This document shows, piece by piece, positions 24,161 through 48,038 of a DNA stretch of 64,000 nucleotides; position 1 is the stretch's first letter, and the number at the start of each line of letters is the position of its first letter. Below the pieces are notes generated by a model, which was given only the letters and a program-made list of their open reading frames with translations, was not told the DNA's origin and searched no databases. The translations under genes and the position numbers were made by a program. This stretch comes from Rhea pennata (taxonomy: Eukaryota > Chordata > Aves > Rheiformes > Rheidae), in assembly GCF_028389875.1 (NCBI RefSeq), contig NW_026907680.1:2046001-2110000 (forward strand). Reading direction: 5' to 3'.

Positions 24161-24330
24161 GGGGGCGCCGGTAGTGCCGCACCGCCACCGCTTTTGACGG
24201 GCGGCGCCGCGGGCACGCGCAGGGTGCCCCACGCTGCCCTCCCCCCCGCCCACGCGGGGCACCCCACGCGGCCCCGCCCCCCCCATCATCGCCACGCAGG
24301 GAAGAGCCTCACACGGGCTTGACAAAACAC
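24161..24330 (-). promoter_or_regulatory. GC-rich 5' flank of the left CAX copy
   Basis: A very GC-rich stretch with CpGs immediately before the CAX ATG. It is present only on the left. It lies directly downstream of the presumed TMEM209 3' end. Confidence 0.4.
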
Positions 24331-26006
24331 AGTAATTTAATAAAAAACCCCAATCACCGCTGCGATCCCACCCGCTTTACACACGGTTACAGCGGCGCCC
24401 CGGGCAGCGAGACTCTCCCTTCCCCGCCGGAGGAACGCGCGGCACAGAGGGGCCGCGGGGAGGAAGCCGCGGCGCGGGCGCGCTCGAGGTAGCTGCCAGC
24501 AGGCCGCAGCGACACGAGAAGGTCCCTGCTGCTCGCAGAGAATCCCCGAGGGAAAGGGCGCTGGCACCTCACCTTAACCTCACGTATTACACACACATCC
24601 TTCGTATCGCAGTTTTATCCCTCTGTTTAAAAAAATAAACCACATCAACTTCTAACGCCCTTTTCGATTTGCCTGAATTTGCAAGGGATCCCCCCCCTTA
24701 AAAAGCGGGGCCCGCTCTTTGAAACAAAGGCAAGTGTTTTCCCCCAAAAGCCAATTCCGCAGAAGGGGAACGGCGGCACGTGCAGGCGTGGTGAGACGCT
24801 CACGCAGGCGTCGTTCCGCAGCGGGGACGTTCCACTGCTGCCCGAGCTTTGAGACCATCACTGCAACGGGAACCGCAGCTTGGCCGGCGGCCCCAGAGCT
24901 TGACTCGTTCCCGAGAAGCCGGAGGCTCTGGCCAGGTGGCGGCCGCTCGCCCCCCAGGGCAAAAAAAGAGAAAAAAGCCATTTCTGGGCACACTCTGGCG
25001 AGGCAGCAGGAACTTCGGGATGTTCCCCGAAGTTCCTGGGATGAGCCCACGCAGGTGTATCCACTCTGGTTTCATGTGGGGATGCTGAAGCCACATGCCA
25101 GTCTGCAAGGCCCTAAAAGTAAGGAGCTGCTAGCAGAAAAGCTAACGTGAGAAATAAAAGAATTTTTAAAAAATTAAAAAGCAAAGGCAGGGTAACGTTC
25201 TAGTCGTACTCAATCACCCACAACATCTTCTGTCTCGTAAGATGGTCACATTTGAATGGTATGCTTATTTTGTTTTGGTTTAAATCTATCTTATAAACAC
25301 CTACTGAAACCAGCAAGTCAAAAAGTTTTCTCTTTCCCTTATATCTGCAGTGGAGACACCTGAAGCATCCAGAGAGGTCACAAAATCCAATTATTCCAAT
25401 GAGCAGGGATAAAAGACAACGTCCTTTCAGATCGCATGTAATTAAATTAACCAAAAATCGGTGTAAGCGCTAACTTGGCGCCTGTTATGACCATCTGGAA
25501 TCTCTTGGATCTTGTGAATCCGGCAGTTGGCCGCGTTGCAGTAACTGTCTTTTCAAGGGACTGCTCGCCAGCGAGCGGCTGGGTACAACTGCGGGAGACA
25601 CGTCCCAGCTGCGCTGCTGCATTCCACCCTCAAACGCGGCAAGCGCGGGTTCATTGCTGAGCCCTGCGGGCAGTTAAGCTCTTTAGAGTGCTTGAAGAGT
25701 AAATGCAACAGAAATAGCAAGGGGGGGTTAAATACAATTTGTTAAGGTGAGGAGCCAAATAGAAAAGACCTGCCTGGAGTTCCTGTTTAGATACATTTCA
25801 TCAGTAAAAAACAATACAACGTTTTACAGAGTATCCTCCCCAAAACTGTACAGAAATTACAAACATTTCCCCTCTGTCCATAAAGCAGACTTTAAATTAT
25901 CCCATTTCATAGTCCATATTCAAGGCAACAAGTGAAACGATGCTGCTCAGTTCGTCTTGTAGGAGAAGCAGGATCGTTCTTCTGAGCTGCAGTCCTGCTG
26001 GAGATG
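24331..26006 (-). other. TMEM209 3' flank and probable 3' UTR
   Basis: No coding exon is seen. An ATTAAA-type poly(A) signal on the minus strand lies at about 24,333, so a long 3' UTR that ends just before the CAX start is possible. A C-rich/CpG patch (24,390-24,550) and an A/T-rich stretch (25,145-25,185) are present. Confidence 0.4.
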
Positions 26007-38092
<12,086 letters not shown>

Positions 38093-38629
38093 TTAGATTC
38101 TCACTCTGTACAAGACCTTTAAAAAAGTAAAAAAGCAAAAAGAAATTACATAAAAGGACTTCACATTGAGGTACCAAATCGTGTGTGGTGTTAAGAATGA
38201 GCTTCAGTGGTTTAAAAACAAAAAACAAAAAACAAAAACAAAAAACCCAAAACAATATTCCTCTTATAAACTGCATAAGCACTGTCACCTCTTCACAGTG
38301 AAACAGTTTCCATTTTCTCCACTGAGGTACAGAGGACAGAAAAGAGAGCCAGATTCCAACAGCGTTTTTGAGAAATAGCATTTTTCGGAATGCTGAAGCA
38401 ACACTGCCTTCTCCAAGCAAGGAAAACAGACCAAGAAAACATCTTGCACAACCTGGCAGTTTTCCTACTGAAAACACCCACCTATCTCCTTCTGTCAGCT
38501 CAGGACAGCTCTGTACCCTCCCCACACCGTCCCCCCTTTACACCACAAAATGCCCTATGTAACAGAAATAACGCTTCCTGCATATTCTACTCCTCTCATC
38601 ACTCTAGCACACACCATGCCACACACACA

Positions 38630-39720
38630 CACACACGCGCGGGCGCGCTTGTCACCCGCCGGCAGCCCGCCGCACTCCCAGGCCTCGCTGACAGGCCCTG
38701 AGTCGGCAGCGACACCGCCGCTCCGCTCCGCTCCGCCCCCGAGGGCGCTGCGGCCCAGGCCCAGGCCCAGGCCCCGCCCGCCGCCCCCACCGCAGCCGCC
38801 TCCAACGATTGGTCGCGCAGAGGTGACGTCACCGGAATCAGTTCTGCGGGGGGGGGGGCGGGGCGGGGGGGAACGCCGTTGCCGGGGAGATGCCGTTAAC
38901 GGCGGGGGGGGGAGGGGGGCGGGGGAGACGACTCCGCTTTTGAAAAACAACGTTCGCCCGTGCACAGCCCGGCCGCTTTCCTACTGAAAACCCCCGCCCG
39001 TGTCCGTCTCCAGACCCTCCGCACACCCCCCCGCCTTTACGCCACAAAATGCCGCACACAACAGCAGTAACACTGGCCACTTTCCCTGCTCCTCCCATCA
39101 GCGCAGGAAACTGCCACGCCTCCCCCGGCCACAGGCTTCAAAACCTCTCAGCTACTTCGTCGCTGAACACAAACATACAAGAGTTACCTCAGAGAACACG
39201 CGGTTTAACTGAAATGACAGGATTTCACACGCACAGCCCTCTCCCACCTCCACCACCCTAGACCCTTCCCCACACCCCCCCCACTCTGGCACACACCACG
39301 ACACGCACGGACACTTGTCACCTGCCAGCGGCCCGCCGCGCTCCCAGGCCTCGTTGACAGGCGCTGAGCGCGCACGCCCCGGCTCCCCCGCAGCCAAACC
39401 CCGCCGACCACAAGCAGACTCGGCCCCGCAACGAGCAGGCGCCCCGGGAGGGCGGCGACACCGCCGCTCCGCTCCGCTCCGCCCCCGAGGGCGCCCAGGC
39501 CCCGCCCCAGGCCCAGGCTCCGCCTGCCGCCCTCACCGCAGCCGCCCTCACCGCAGCCGCCTCCAACGATTGGTCGCGCGGACCCGTGACGTCACTGGAG
39601 GCAGTTCCGCGGGGGCGGGGACGCCGTTGCCAGGGGGACGCCGTTGCCAGGGGAACGCCGATCCCAGCCAGACGCCGTTGCCAGGGGGACGCCGTTGCCA
39701 GAGGGACGCTCGCGCAGCCG
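38630..39720. promoter_or_regulatory. TMEM209 CpG-island promoter, partly duplicated in tandem
   Basis: Two similar modules each hold a run of CCGCTCCGCTCCGCTCCGCC, then CCAACGATTGG (CCAAT box ATTGG at 38,808-38,812 and 39,569-39,573) and a perfect CRE TGACGTCA (38,824-38,831 and 39,587-39,594). Module 2 is followed by at least four copies of GACGCCGTTGCCAG (39,620-39,712), whose GTTGCC is an RFX half-site-like motif; module 1 has one. The two modules lie about 760 bp apart. CRE/CCAAT/RFX-type combinations are common in bidirectional promoters. Which module drives TMEM209 is not known. Confidence 0.75.
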
Positions 39721-40214
39721 CCCCGGACGCCCCGGCCGATGGCGCCTGCCCGACCCGGCCGCAAGCGGCCCCAGGCACCATGGCGGCCCCAGCGCGGCGG
39801 CCGCGACGCCCCCCGCGCCCTGCCGCCCGCCTTGGCCGCCACCGGCCGTGCCCACACCCGGCCGTACCCTTCCCCTGCTCGGCTCCCACTACGGCCGCGT
39901 GCGGGCACACCCCCCGGCTGCCCCACGCCAGAGCCTGGCCAAACGTGTTGCTCCTGCCTGCAAACCTCACCACGAGGAACAGGGAGGAATAAAAGCACCG
40001 CTGGCCGCTGAAAGGGAGCACAACGAGTTACAGCAGACCGCTCTGTGAGCACGGGCCAGCGGACAACCTCAGCTGCTCCAAAACCCTTCCTGCCTTTGCC
40101 TCAGATCCCAAGCACCAACCTGAAAGTAAGAAAGCCTAAAAAAGGAGATTAACTACAAGCCTAGACCGCACAGTTATCGATAAACACAGTGTCTAACGCT
40201 TGGCCACTCTGTGC
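39721..40214 (+). other. CpG-rich segment downstream of the promoter island
   Basis: CpG-rich to about 39,910, with ATGs in good context (39,739 and 39,780) on the plus strand. It could hold the first exon of a head-to-head partner gene, but no later exon could be found before the inner arm sequence. Human TMEM209 is head-to-head with SSMEM1; I saw no SSMEM1 match. Treat as unassigned. Confidence 0.35.
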
Positions 40215-40312
40215 AGTGTGCTGTAGGTGACCCTGCTTGAGCAGGGGGGGTTGGACGAGATGATCTCCAGAGGCCCCTTCCAACCTCCACCCTTCGATGA
40301 TTCTGTGATGGG
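40215..40312 (+). mobile_element. CR1 LINE 3' end fragment
   Basis: Short, 5'-truncated CR1 tail: GATGATCTCCAGAGGCCCC, TTCCAACC, then GATTCTGTGATG. It lies in the spacer and is not part of the arms. Confidence 0.85.
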
Positions 40313-41254
40313 CGCTTTCTCTCGCAGCTCGTGCTGTGGGGGGAATGGAAAATGTGTGGAGGACAAAGAGGCTAGAAGCTGGTCTGAGGTGCGGATCCTT
40401 ACCGAGGCTTGTCAGTCTGCAGAGAGAAGGGGACTCAATCCTCATGTAGTGCTGATGAAAGTCTCCCTGAGCAGGCGCTCAAGCAAAGCTCCTGCATTTG
40501 CAGATGCGCACGCACCAGATGGAACGATGAAGCCTGGTCCTCCAGAATCGCCATTGCTAGTGAGGGGCCGCAGGCTTTGCCCTGACTTGGGCTTGCTGGA
40601 GTGTCAAGGTGCAGCAGAGTGGCACTTGGAGGAGGCTCTCCTTCAGCAGCTTAAAGGCCTGCCAGCTTTCCTGAGCTCCTTCGCCCTTCTGAGCTGCCTC
40701 CCCTGGCATCCCCCTAGCAGGTCTCTGCAGAAGGGGAAGCCTGCTCGCCTCAAGGCCAGCCTCTGGGCTCTGCTGCTCTCCTTCCTACCTGCCCTCAGGC
40801 TCTGCAACTCCACTAGTTCCCGGGTGCTACAGCCCAGGTGGCCATGGACGCTGCTGGCACCAAGCCTCCGGGGTGGCCGCTTCCCCTTCTGGCCCTGGGC
40901 ACCCGCCTTCTTCCCCTCACACCTGCAAAAGCCCAGCACTCAAGGGCACCCAAGACACACACAAGAGCTGGCAGTTCCCTCCCACCACGCAGCCAGCACT
41001 GGGCCCCAGCAAGGGGGGCCCAGGCTCAAGCACTTCCTCCCCTCAGAGGCGTACAGCAGCTTTTTCCTCCTCTCCCCACAGGCCCCTTGAACCCAGGACA
41101 TGCGTTGGCCATGGCACGGCCCTCTCCACGCCTCTCCCCAGCACCAACAAGACGCAGCACACCCCTAGGCCACAGCCACCGCAGCTGCAGCTGCAGCCAA
41201 AGAGCCACAGCACTACCGCGGCGGAGAGCTGCCCTGGCAGCAGCCCCTGAGCCC
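40313..41254. other. Spacer segment without a recognised gene
   Basis: A plus-strand open frame of 287 codons (40,227-41,090) begins in the CR1 fragment and shows no recognisable domain, so I do not annotate it as a gene. The rest is unremarkable. The homology to the Ser/Gly-exon flank starts near 41,255. Confidence 0.5.
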
Positions 41255-42166
41255 TGACTCCTCAGCTCTGCTCTTCAGGACTCCCCAAAGCTCCCACGCT
41301 GCAAACGGACGAGCTCACCACACACCCAGCCAAGAGCCACCCGACTTGGGGCAGTTGGTTTAATTCAGCTGCAGAGAACTTCCTGGGTGCTCGCGTGGCT
41401 CACAAGCAGTGCTGCTGCTGCTGCTGCTGCTGCTGCCGTTGTGGCTGCTGCTGTGGCCACTGCCGCTGCCCCTGGGGCTCCCACTGCCGTTGCTGCTCTG
41501 TCTGACACTGGGTCTTCGTGTGCCGCTGCCACTGCCAGTGGGGCTGCTGTTGAGTCCAGAATTGGAGCTTCCGCTGCCACTGCTGCTACGAGCGGGTTTC
41601 CCGCTGTGTCCAACATTGCAGCTCCCACTGTCACTGCCGCTGTGTTTGCCGCTGGCACTTGGGCTGCCGCTGTGCCCGCCACTGGGGCTCCCAGTGACGC
41701 TGCCACCGCCAGTGGATCTGCTGCTGCGTCTGCCACTGGGGCTTCCACGGCTGCTGCCGCTGTGTCCGGCACTGCCACTGGGGCTGCCACTTGGTCTGAC
41801 AGTGGGGCTTCCAGTGCCACTGGGGCTGCAACTGGGGCTGCCACTGTGTTTGACAGTGGGGTTTCCAGTGCCCCTGCCATTGACACTGGGGCTGCCGCTG
41901 TGTCTTACAGTGGGGCTTCCAGTGCCACTGCCATTGACACTGGGGCTGCCACTGTGTCTTACAGTGGGGCTTCCAGTGCCACTGCCATTGACACTGGGGC
42001 TGCCGCTTGGTCTGACAGTGGGGCTTCCAGTGCCACTGCCATTGACACTGGGGCTGCCGCTCTGTCTGCCACCGGGGCTCCCGCTGCCACTGCCACGCTG
42101 CCTGCTACTGACACTGGGGCTGCCGTTCTCTTTTGCAGTGGGGCTTCCACTGCCGCTGCCTCTGGG
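41255..42166 (-). pseudogene. Third, diverged copy of the Ser/Gly-repeat exon
   Basis: The frame ending at 41,360 encodes the same tail (CEPREHPGSS, then LQLN and a stop) and the same poly-Ser run as the arm copies. Its flank (41,255-41,359) resembles the CpG island flank at 13,270-13,377, with many CpGs lost. The interior has a 54-bp tandem expansion (about 41,850-42,060, 18-codon unit GSPSVNGSGTGSPTVRHS) that the arm copies lack. It lies in the same orientation as the left-arm copy and ends abruptly at 42,166 in CAX intron 1 sequence. No acceptor or upstream exon exists, so it is a fragment. Confidence 0.65.
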
Positions 42167-42450
42167 TCCCTTCGGGGTGCTGCACCCAATGGGAGGGGTC
42201 CTGAGCCTTGCACTGGGGGACTTTCCACAGGGGGGCATTGCATGGGGGGGGAGGGGAGGAAGGTCCCTTCTGGGTGTTGCACCCACGGGGAGGGATCCTG
42301 GACATTGCACTGGGGGGGGGTGGCTTTCCATGGCGGGGGTGTTGCACCTGGGGGACGATTTGCACAGTGTGCGGGGGTCCCTCCTGGGTTGGGCTGCAGC
42401 GGGTGCTGGAGTGCATGAGCCTGGGAAGGGGGTGGGGTTTTTTTCGGGGG
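42167..42450. repeat. Shortened minisatellite in CAX intron 1 (right)
   Basis: Three or so units of the same repeat in reverse complement, from the Ser/Gly copy junction (42,166) to a poly-G run at 42,446-42,459. The outer units and exon 1 are missing. Confidence 0.75.
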
Positions 42451-42578
42451 GGGGGGGGGAAGCAGGGGCTCCGGTGCGGCGCCAGGGCTGCAGGGGATCG
42501 AACGCGCGGCGCCTCCCAGGCTCGGCTTGGCGCGGCTCAGCCTGGCCCGGCCCGTCCTGGCCGCTGCCTCTCTTGCAG

Positions 42579-45500
42579 CCGCTGCCGGGGAGCCGGAGGT
42601 GCGGGGCGAGGGCCCGCGGTGGGGCTCGCTCTGCGACCGCCGCTGCGCCGCCATTAACGACCCGCATGGCGACCTGCCCTCGGCCTCCCACCCCCATGGC
42701 ATCCTCGCCCCCCGCATCCTCGCCCTCCGCATCCTGCCCGGTAGGGAGCCCGGCGGCGGCAGCGGTGAGGGGGGTCCGCGCAGGGGGTCCCTGTGCCAGC
42801 GCCCACACCCGCTCGCCTCTCGCCCGCAGTCGTCACCCACCAGCAGCACTTGAACGAGGTGCCGGCGTGCGAGAGCTGCGGTTCAAAGACCACGCTGACG
42901 GCTGAGAGCGCGGTGGAGGCCAACAAGCTCTTCAACGACGACAAGGTGGGTCCGTCCCCCCGCGGCCCATGCCCATCCTGCTGCACGGGAGGGGAGGGGG
43001 TCTTTTCTTTGGCCGCGACCTTCTCCTCTCTGCAGTTCGGCTTCAAGAAGTGGAAGAGACACGCGACCGCCCGGCCCTGGGAGGACCGCTCGGAGATCAG
43101 GAAGGAGCTCTACTCCAACCTGAACGTCATCCGCGGCTTTGGAGGTGGGCGGCCGCTGAGGCTCTAGGGTTCGCGGCAAAACCCTGTTGGGAGGAGGGAG
43201 CCCGGTTAACACCCCCCCTCCCCCGCTGTGCACGTGGCGAAGCGGCTGGTGGAGCAGCGGAGGGGCCGGTCGCTGTCTGCAGGCTCCACGGTGACGTTGG
43301 GCAGCATCCTCTATGCGCTGCTCTTCGGCTGGTGGCTGACGCTCCTCTACGTCCTGGTGGCCGCCGAGATGTTCCTCACCGTCGTGGGGGCTCCTTACGG
43401 TGAGTCTTCCCCAGGTGCCCGTCCCCGGTGCGACTGGGCCGGGCTGTCGTGGTGGGAGACGGGACGTGCGCGTCCGGGTCCTGCCCCGCGTCTCGATGCC
43501 GCTGTCCCCGCAGGGCGGCTCTGCAGGGACCTGGACAGCTACTTCCTCTGGCCCTTCAGCAAAGTGATCCAGCGGGTGGAGGTAACGGCCGGGTGCCGTC
43601 CGTACGTCCGTCCCCGCCAGCCCCTCCTCACTCTCCGCCAGGGTCCCGCCGCGGAGGCCGACGGCACCCGGGAGACCTCGGCCCTGCTCGGCGGCCCAGC
43701 GCCCGGCCGCTGGTGCCCCGCGGACCCCGGCTACCGGGTGAGCGCCCGGCGCGGGAGGTGCTGGACGGGGCCCGAGGGGCGGCTCTTTGGGAGCCCGGCT
43801 GCTCCCGTTTGGGTTTTTCCACCCTAAAAAACTGCCGCCACCGGGCCGTCCTTGCAGCAACGCGCTGCCGCTGCTGCCGAGTGGCTCTGCCTGGGCTACC
43901 CGGCGCTGGCACTGGCCCACGGGCTCGTCTGCTTCGTCGCCTGGCTCCTCTTCTTCCTCATCTCCGTCACCAAGATGAGCACCCGCACGGCCCACCGGGT
44001 GCTGCTGCCGCCCCCGGAGCGGGTACGCATCCGGCGCCCGCGCATGGTGGGTGGCCCCTGGTGCTGGGGGTGGAGGGTCCCCTCTCGATGGGCTGGCTTT
44101 TGGCAGGGGGGGACACCCAGACCAGTGTCACCCGCTTGGTTTCCATCGCCCCGCTGCCGCCGCCGCAGACGAACGTGCCGCTGGAGGCGGAGGTGATCAA
44201 GTGCTGCTACCGCGCCATCAACGCCTAGTACTACAAGTACGCCGTGGACGGCATCAACGTCTTCGCTGTCAGTATCCTTTTCCCCCCTGCTTCCTTTTTG
44301 TGTATAGGGGGGGACACGTCAACTGGGCACCACCTTGAGGTACCACCCCTCAAAAACCACCGCCCCCCCCACTTCGGACACGTCCTTGATGGCCGCCGCA
44401 GACCTGCTGCTGCTGGTGGTGGTGACGCTGGTGCTGGGCTACGTGGACGGGCGCAACTGGGTGACGAGCTCGCCCGTGAAGTTCGCCCTGGCGCTGCTCT
44501 CCATCATGCCCCTCTCCTACTACATTGGCATGGCCATCGCCAGGTGAGCAGCTGCCTGGTGCCGGGGCCGCCCCGCGGCGCTGCTTCCCGCCCCATTAAC
44601 CCTTTGCGCTTCCCGTCCCCGCAGCATCTCGGTGCAGAGCAACGTCGCGGTGGGGGCGGTGGTGAACGCCACGTTTGGCTCCATCACAGAGCTCACCTTC
44701 TACATCACAGCACTCATCAAGGGCGCCCATAAGGGCAGCAAGTGCTACGAGGAGATCGTCAAGGCGGAGCTGACGGGCACCCTGGTGGGCTGCGTCCTCC
44801 TGGTCCTGGTGAGCCCGGCGGGGAGGAGGCGCTTGTGTCACGAAAGCCCCCGTCCTCCAGCGTGGGAGGAGGAGAGGACCTCCTCGCCGAGGTCACACTG
44901 ACAGCCATGTTCTCTCCGAGGGCTTGTGCACGGTCATAGGAGGCATCCGGCACCAGGAGCAGAGGTTCAACAGCCGCTCGGCGGGTGTCAGCTCGGCCCT
45001 GCTCTTCCTCTCCGTGGGAGGTGAGTGCCCCAGCGGCGGTGCCAGTGGGGGGAGGATGTCCCACACCATGGCCTGGCGCCCACTTCCACCTCTCCTGCCA
45101 GCAGGCGTCTTCGCCCCGATGCTCTTCTCCAAGGTGTACGGGAGGCTGGTGTGCGGCGAGTGCCACAACATCACCCAGAACGCGCTGGGCCACTACCTCT
45201 GCAAGAGCTGCCACTTCGACCTGGTAAGCCCCCAAACCGCGGCACCCACGGGCGCCCGTAGCCCGCCCGGCTCCTCGCCGGCGGCCCGCAACGGGCACTG
45301 CAGGGTGCCCAGGGCACGGCCATGGCGCTCGCCCCGCTGATGGGCTCTCCGTTGCAGGTGCAGAACAACAGCATGCTCTACTACAGCCACGTCCAGTGAG
45401 TGTCCTGGGGTGGACCCGGTCCCCGTGTCGGGGTGGCACTTCGTGGGTTGGCTCACAGGTCCTCGGGGAGCTGCCTGGTCGTGGGCAGGGCGTCCTCCCT

Positions 45501-45952
45501 CCTGGGGATGGCACCGCTGTGCCTGTCTGGTCCCAGGGCTGGACCACGCTGCGTCCATCTCCCTCTGTCCTGGGACAGCCGCCGGTGTTCTCAGCTCTGT
45601 GTGGTGCAGGGGAACGCCGGGGCCTCCAAAGGGCTCTCGCGTGGGGCTGAGCGCCGTGTCCCGCAGGCCCCTGGTGTACACAGTGTCCCTGCTGCTCCCT
45701 GCCGCCTACCTCATCGGCCTCTTCTTCACCCTGAAAACTCACTCGCACATCTATGACATCCACATCAGCGACTGTCACAGTGAGTGCCACCCCGGCTCCG
45801 CTCGGCGAGTCCTCTGCTCCCCTTCCCACGCTGGGAGGCTCACATGGGGTTTCTGACTCATCCCTGCTCCTTTCCCCCAGGGCCCAGCCACCACCACAGC
45901 GCCGTGGTCCACTGGTCTCGGTGGAGGGCACTGGTCATCCTCCTGCTGTCCA
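42579..45952 (+). pseudogene. CAX-type cation/H+ exchanger, right copy (no exon 1, truncated)
   Basis: Exons 2-16: 42,579-42,740; 42,830-42,945; 43,036-43,144; 43,283-43,399; 43,514-43,581; 43,642-43,737; 43,858-44,046; 44,169-44,271; 44,402-44,543; 44,625-44,808; 44,921-45,020; 45,105-45,223; 45,358-45,395; 45,667-45,779; 45,881-45,952. All splice sites are intact, including the two that are broken on the left. The same TAG is present (44,226-44,228). The start exon and promoter are absent because the homology stops inside intron 1. Exon 11 has three extra codons after GAHK. The frame runs through the block-B junction into a stop within 14 codons. With normal length near twice this, it would encode only half an exchanger. 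Confidence 0.88.
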
Positions 45953-48038
45953 TGCTGAACATCCCTTTCCTGCTTGAAACAAGCATCTGAATAATCACAG
46001 AGCTGAGCAGAAACTCTTCACTCGCTCTTCACTTTCTATCACAGAAAGGCCCAGCACTTCCAGTGCCACCAGCAGGAGGGCCCCAGAGGCTCTGCTGGTG
46101 TGTTCACGGAGAGCAAGGTGCAACAGCGTGTGCATTCCACAACTACATTCACCACTGCTGCCTTTGAAGGCAGGACTGGGCGATGTCGGGCAGGGCTCAG
46201 TGAACCCATGGGAAGGGCTCTTGCAAGCCAGCGCCCATAGCACAAGGCTTTTGCAGGAAGCACGCTGGAAAAGAAGGGCCCCCAGTAGTGACACTTACTG
46301 CTCTGGCATTCTCGTCCACTTCATTCCCAAGCCACTCAGTAGGTGCTCCAGCTTCTGAAGATGGCTTCCTCCTGCCTGGCAATGCCTTCTGGGCAGAGCA
46401 CTCTGGGGTGCCTAGGAATGGACTGCAAATACACACCGCGGGGAGGTGGCATGAGCACAGGGGGAGTAGGGTCCCCATTTCAGCTGGACAAGTTGGGCAC
46501 CTGCTTCTGCCGCAGAAGGCAGTTCTGTAGCAGAAGCACGTGGGTCCCACTGACTGGGGTCACATCCACAGGAATGGGGATCACCCCCTAACAAAACACC
46601 CAGGGCTGCACGTTATGCCCAAAGTAGAGCTCTGGACAGAACCAGAGCAAAAATTTCTCTCCATGCAGGAAGGCGAGCAGCAGGGTCATCTGGCAGGACA
46701 GGCTCCAAGGCACAGCATTACGTGCTGTGCTGCCAGCTACATTAGCCACTGCTCCGTGGCCCCAGGGACTCTGTTCCGGGATGGGCAATGGTTTGCTGCC
46801 TGTCTTCCTTAGTCCGGTGGCCTTACGAGGTCATCCTACAAGGGACAGCCTAAGCTGGAATACAGCCACACCGCTGTTGTGTTAAGGCAGGATCAAAGCA
46901 GAGAGGAAAGGTGTCAGGCTCTCACTCTGGTGCCAGGGCACATGTCTGGCTTCATTCTCCCTCTGTCATAGTTTCTTAATTCTGTCTTCAACACTTGAAC
47001 TGCACCATATTCAGTGTTGCAGAGGTGGGAGGGGACCAGGTCTTGGGGAAGACTTTGCAAGGTACCTATTTACCACTAGCTCACCATGACATGGTACCCA
47101 CCTACCTGCACCCAAACCTCTTCTGCTCGCTGGAGCTTTAATGGGCAGCAAGTGCTGTGAGCCTGGAGAGTGGCCCTCTCCTCCAGCAGCAGCTGCTGGT
47201 GCATCCATCAACTGCTCATAGCTCACCTCTTCAGTAGAGCCACCCTGCTGTCTTCAAGTGTTTTGCTGGCAGAGCTCTAGCCATGCGTCATAGCCTGTGT
47301 TACACATCAGGGCTGCGAACGTTACAGAGCAACAGTCAGTGACTTGCTTTGCTGATAAAAGGTGATACAAATCTTTCCTAGTGATGGGAGGCACCTTTCT
47401 GTCTTCAAAAGCATCCCCCAAAATAAGCTGCAGCCATCTTCAGGGCGGTGGTGGTGGGGTTCTGCTAACAGTGCAAAGCCAAAATCATGTGTGCATGAAC
47501 ACACAGCAGCCTCTAAGCCTGTGTGTGGGGCAGGTCATCCCTCCCCTCCCAGAGCCCTGGGGTGGCTGCTGCAGCATGGGGACAAGTGTTTGAAGGCTGA
47601 GTAAAGCGCCTTGCTGCTTCACCCCACAACTGACTTGTTTTCAGAGGCAGCGCTGGAGAGCATGCAGCTCTGGTTTGAGGGCTTGCTGCTAGGTAAGGCA
47701 ATGCTTTTGTGCATCTTGACTATTTGAATGATTCAAGGTTCCTGCTGGCGCACACGAGCTGGGGGACCTTTGCTGCTTTGGGGCCTAGCTCTGCCACATA
47801 GCTAGAAGGAGGATAAATTACTCCAGGCTTTGCTTGCCCGGGCTCCTGCTTGGCTTCGGCTGCCACTGCTGTTGCTGGAGGCCTGGCTCCATCATCTTCA
47901 AACAAGGCTGTCTTAAAGTACTAGTTTCTCCTTTCTAAGAGCAAATCTGCCTTTTAAAAAGAAAACCTTCCATGATGTCAGCGTGTTGCTACCTTTGCCA
48001 GAGCAGGGCTGTTTTCCTAAGGAGCAGAGGCTTTTGCT
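45953..48038 (+). repeat. Invertible block B, right copy
   Basis: Direct-orientation copy of 16,546-18,608. Its left junction fuses with the CAX exon 16 sequence (CTGTCC, then ATGCTGAACATC) and its right junction with the flank of CCDC81-like copy 2 (TTTTGCT, then GGGCTTCCC). Only a few bases at each junction are shared with the alternative partner. Confidence 0.93.
45990..46422 (-). pseudogene. CCDC81-like partial copy 3 (right)
   Basis: Exon-8 paralogue at 46,299-46,422 is open as on the left. The downstream segment has an 11-bp tandem duplication (CTCTTCACTCG, near 46,017-46,030) that is absent on the left; it shifts the frame and removes the conserved GMFSLSGLPF ending, which is also cut by the block-B junction at 45,953. 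Confidence 0.6.

Noticed and set aside
22267-24267. 666-codon minus-strand open frame over CAX exons 1-5
   Set aside because: It reads through introns and the C-rich minisatellite in a different frame from the spliced CAX exons. It is a composition effect.
39721-40214. SSMEM1 as a head-to-head partner of TMEM209
   Set aside because: This is the expected neighbour from human gene order, but no frame here or in 40,313-41,254 resembles it. It may be lost, moved or simply unrecognisable.
41360-42808. 482-codon minus-strand open frame joining the Ser/Gly copy to CAX sequence
   Set aside because: The CAX half is antisense to real exons; the fusion results from the junction at 42,166 and GC-rich bias. 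Only the Ser/Gly part carries a frame shared with other copies.
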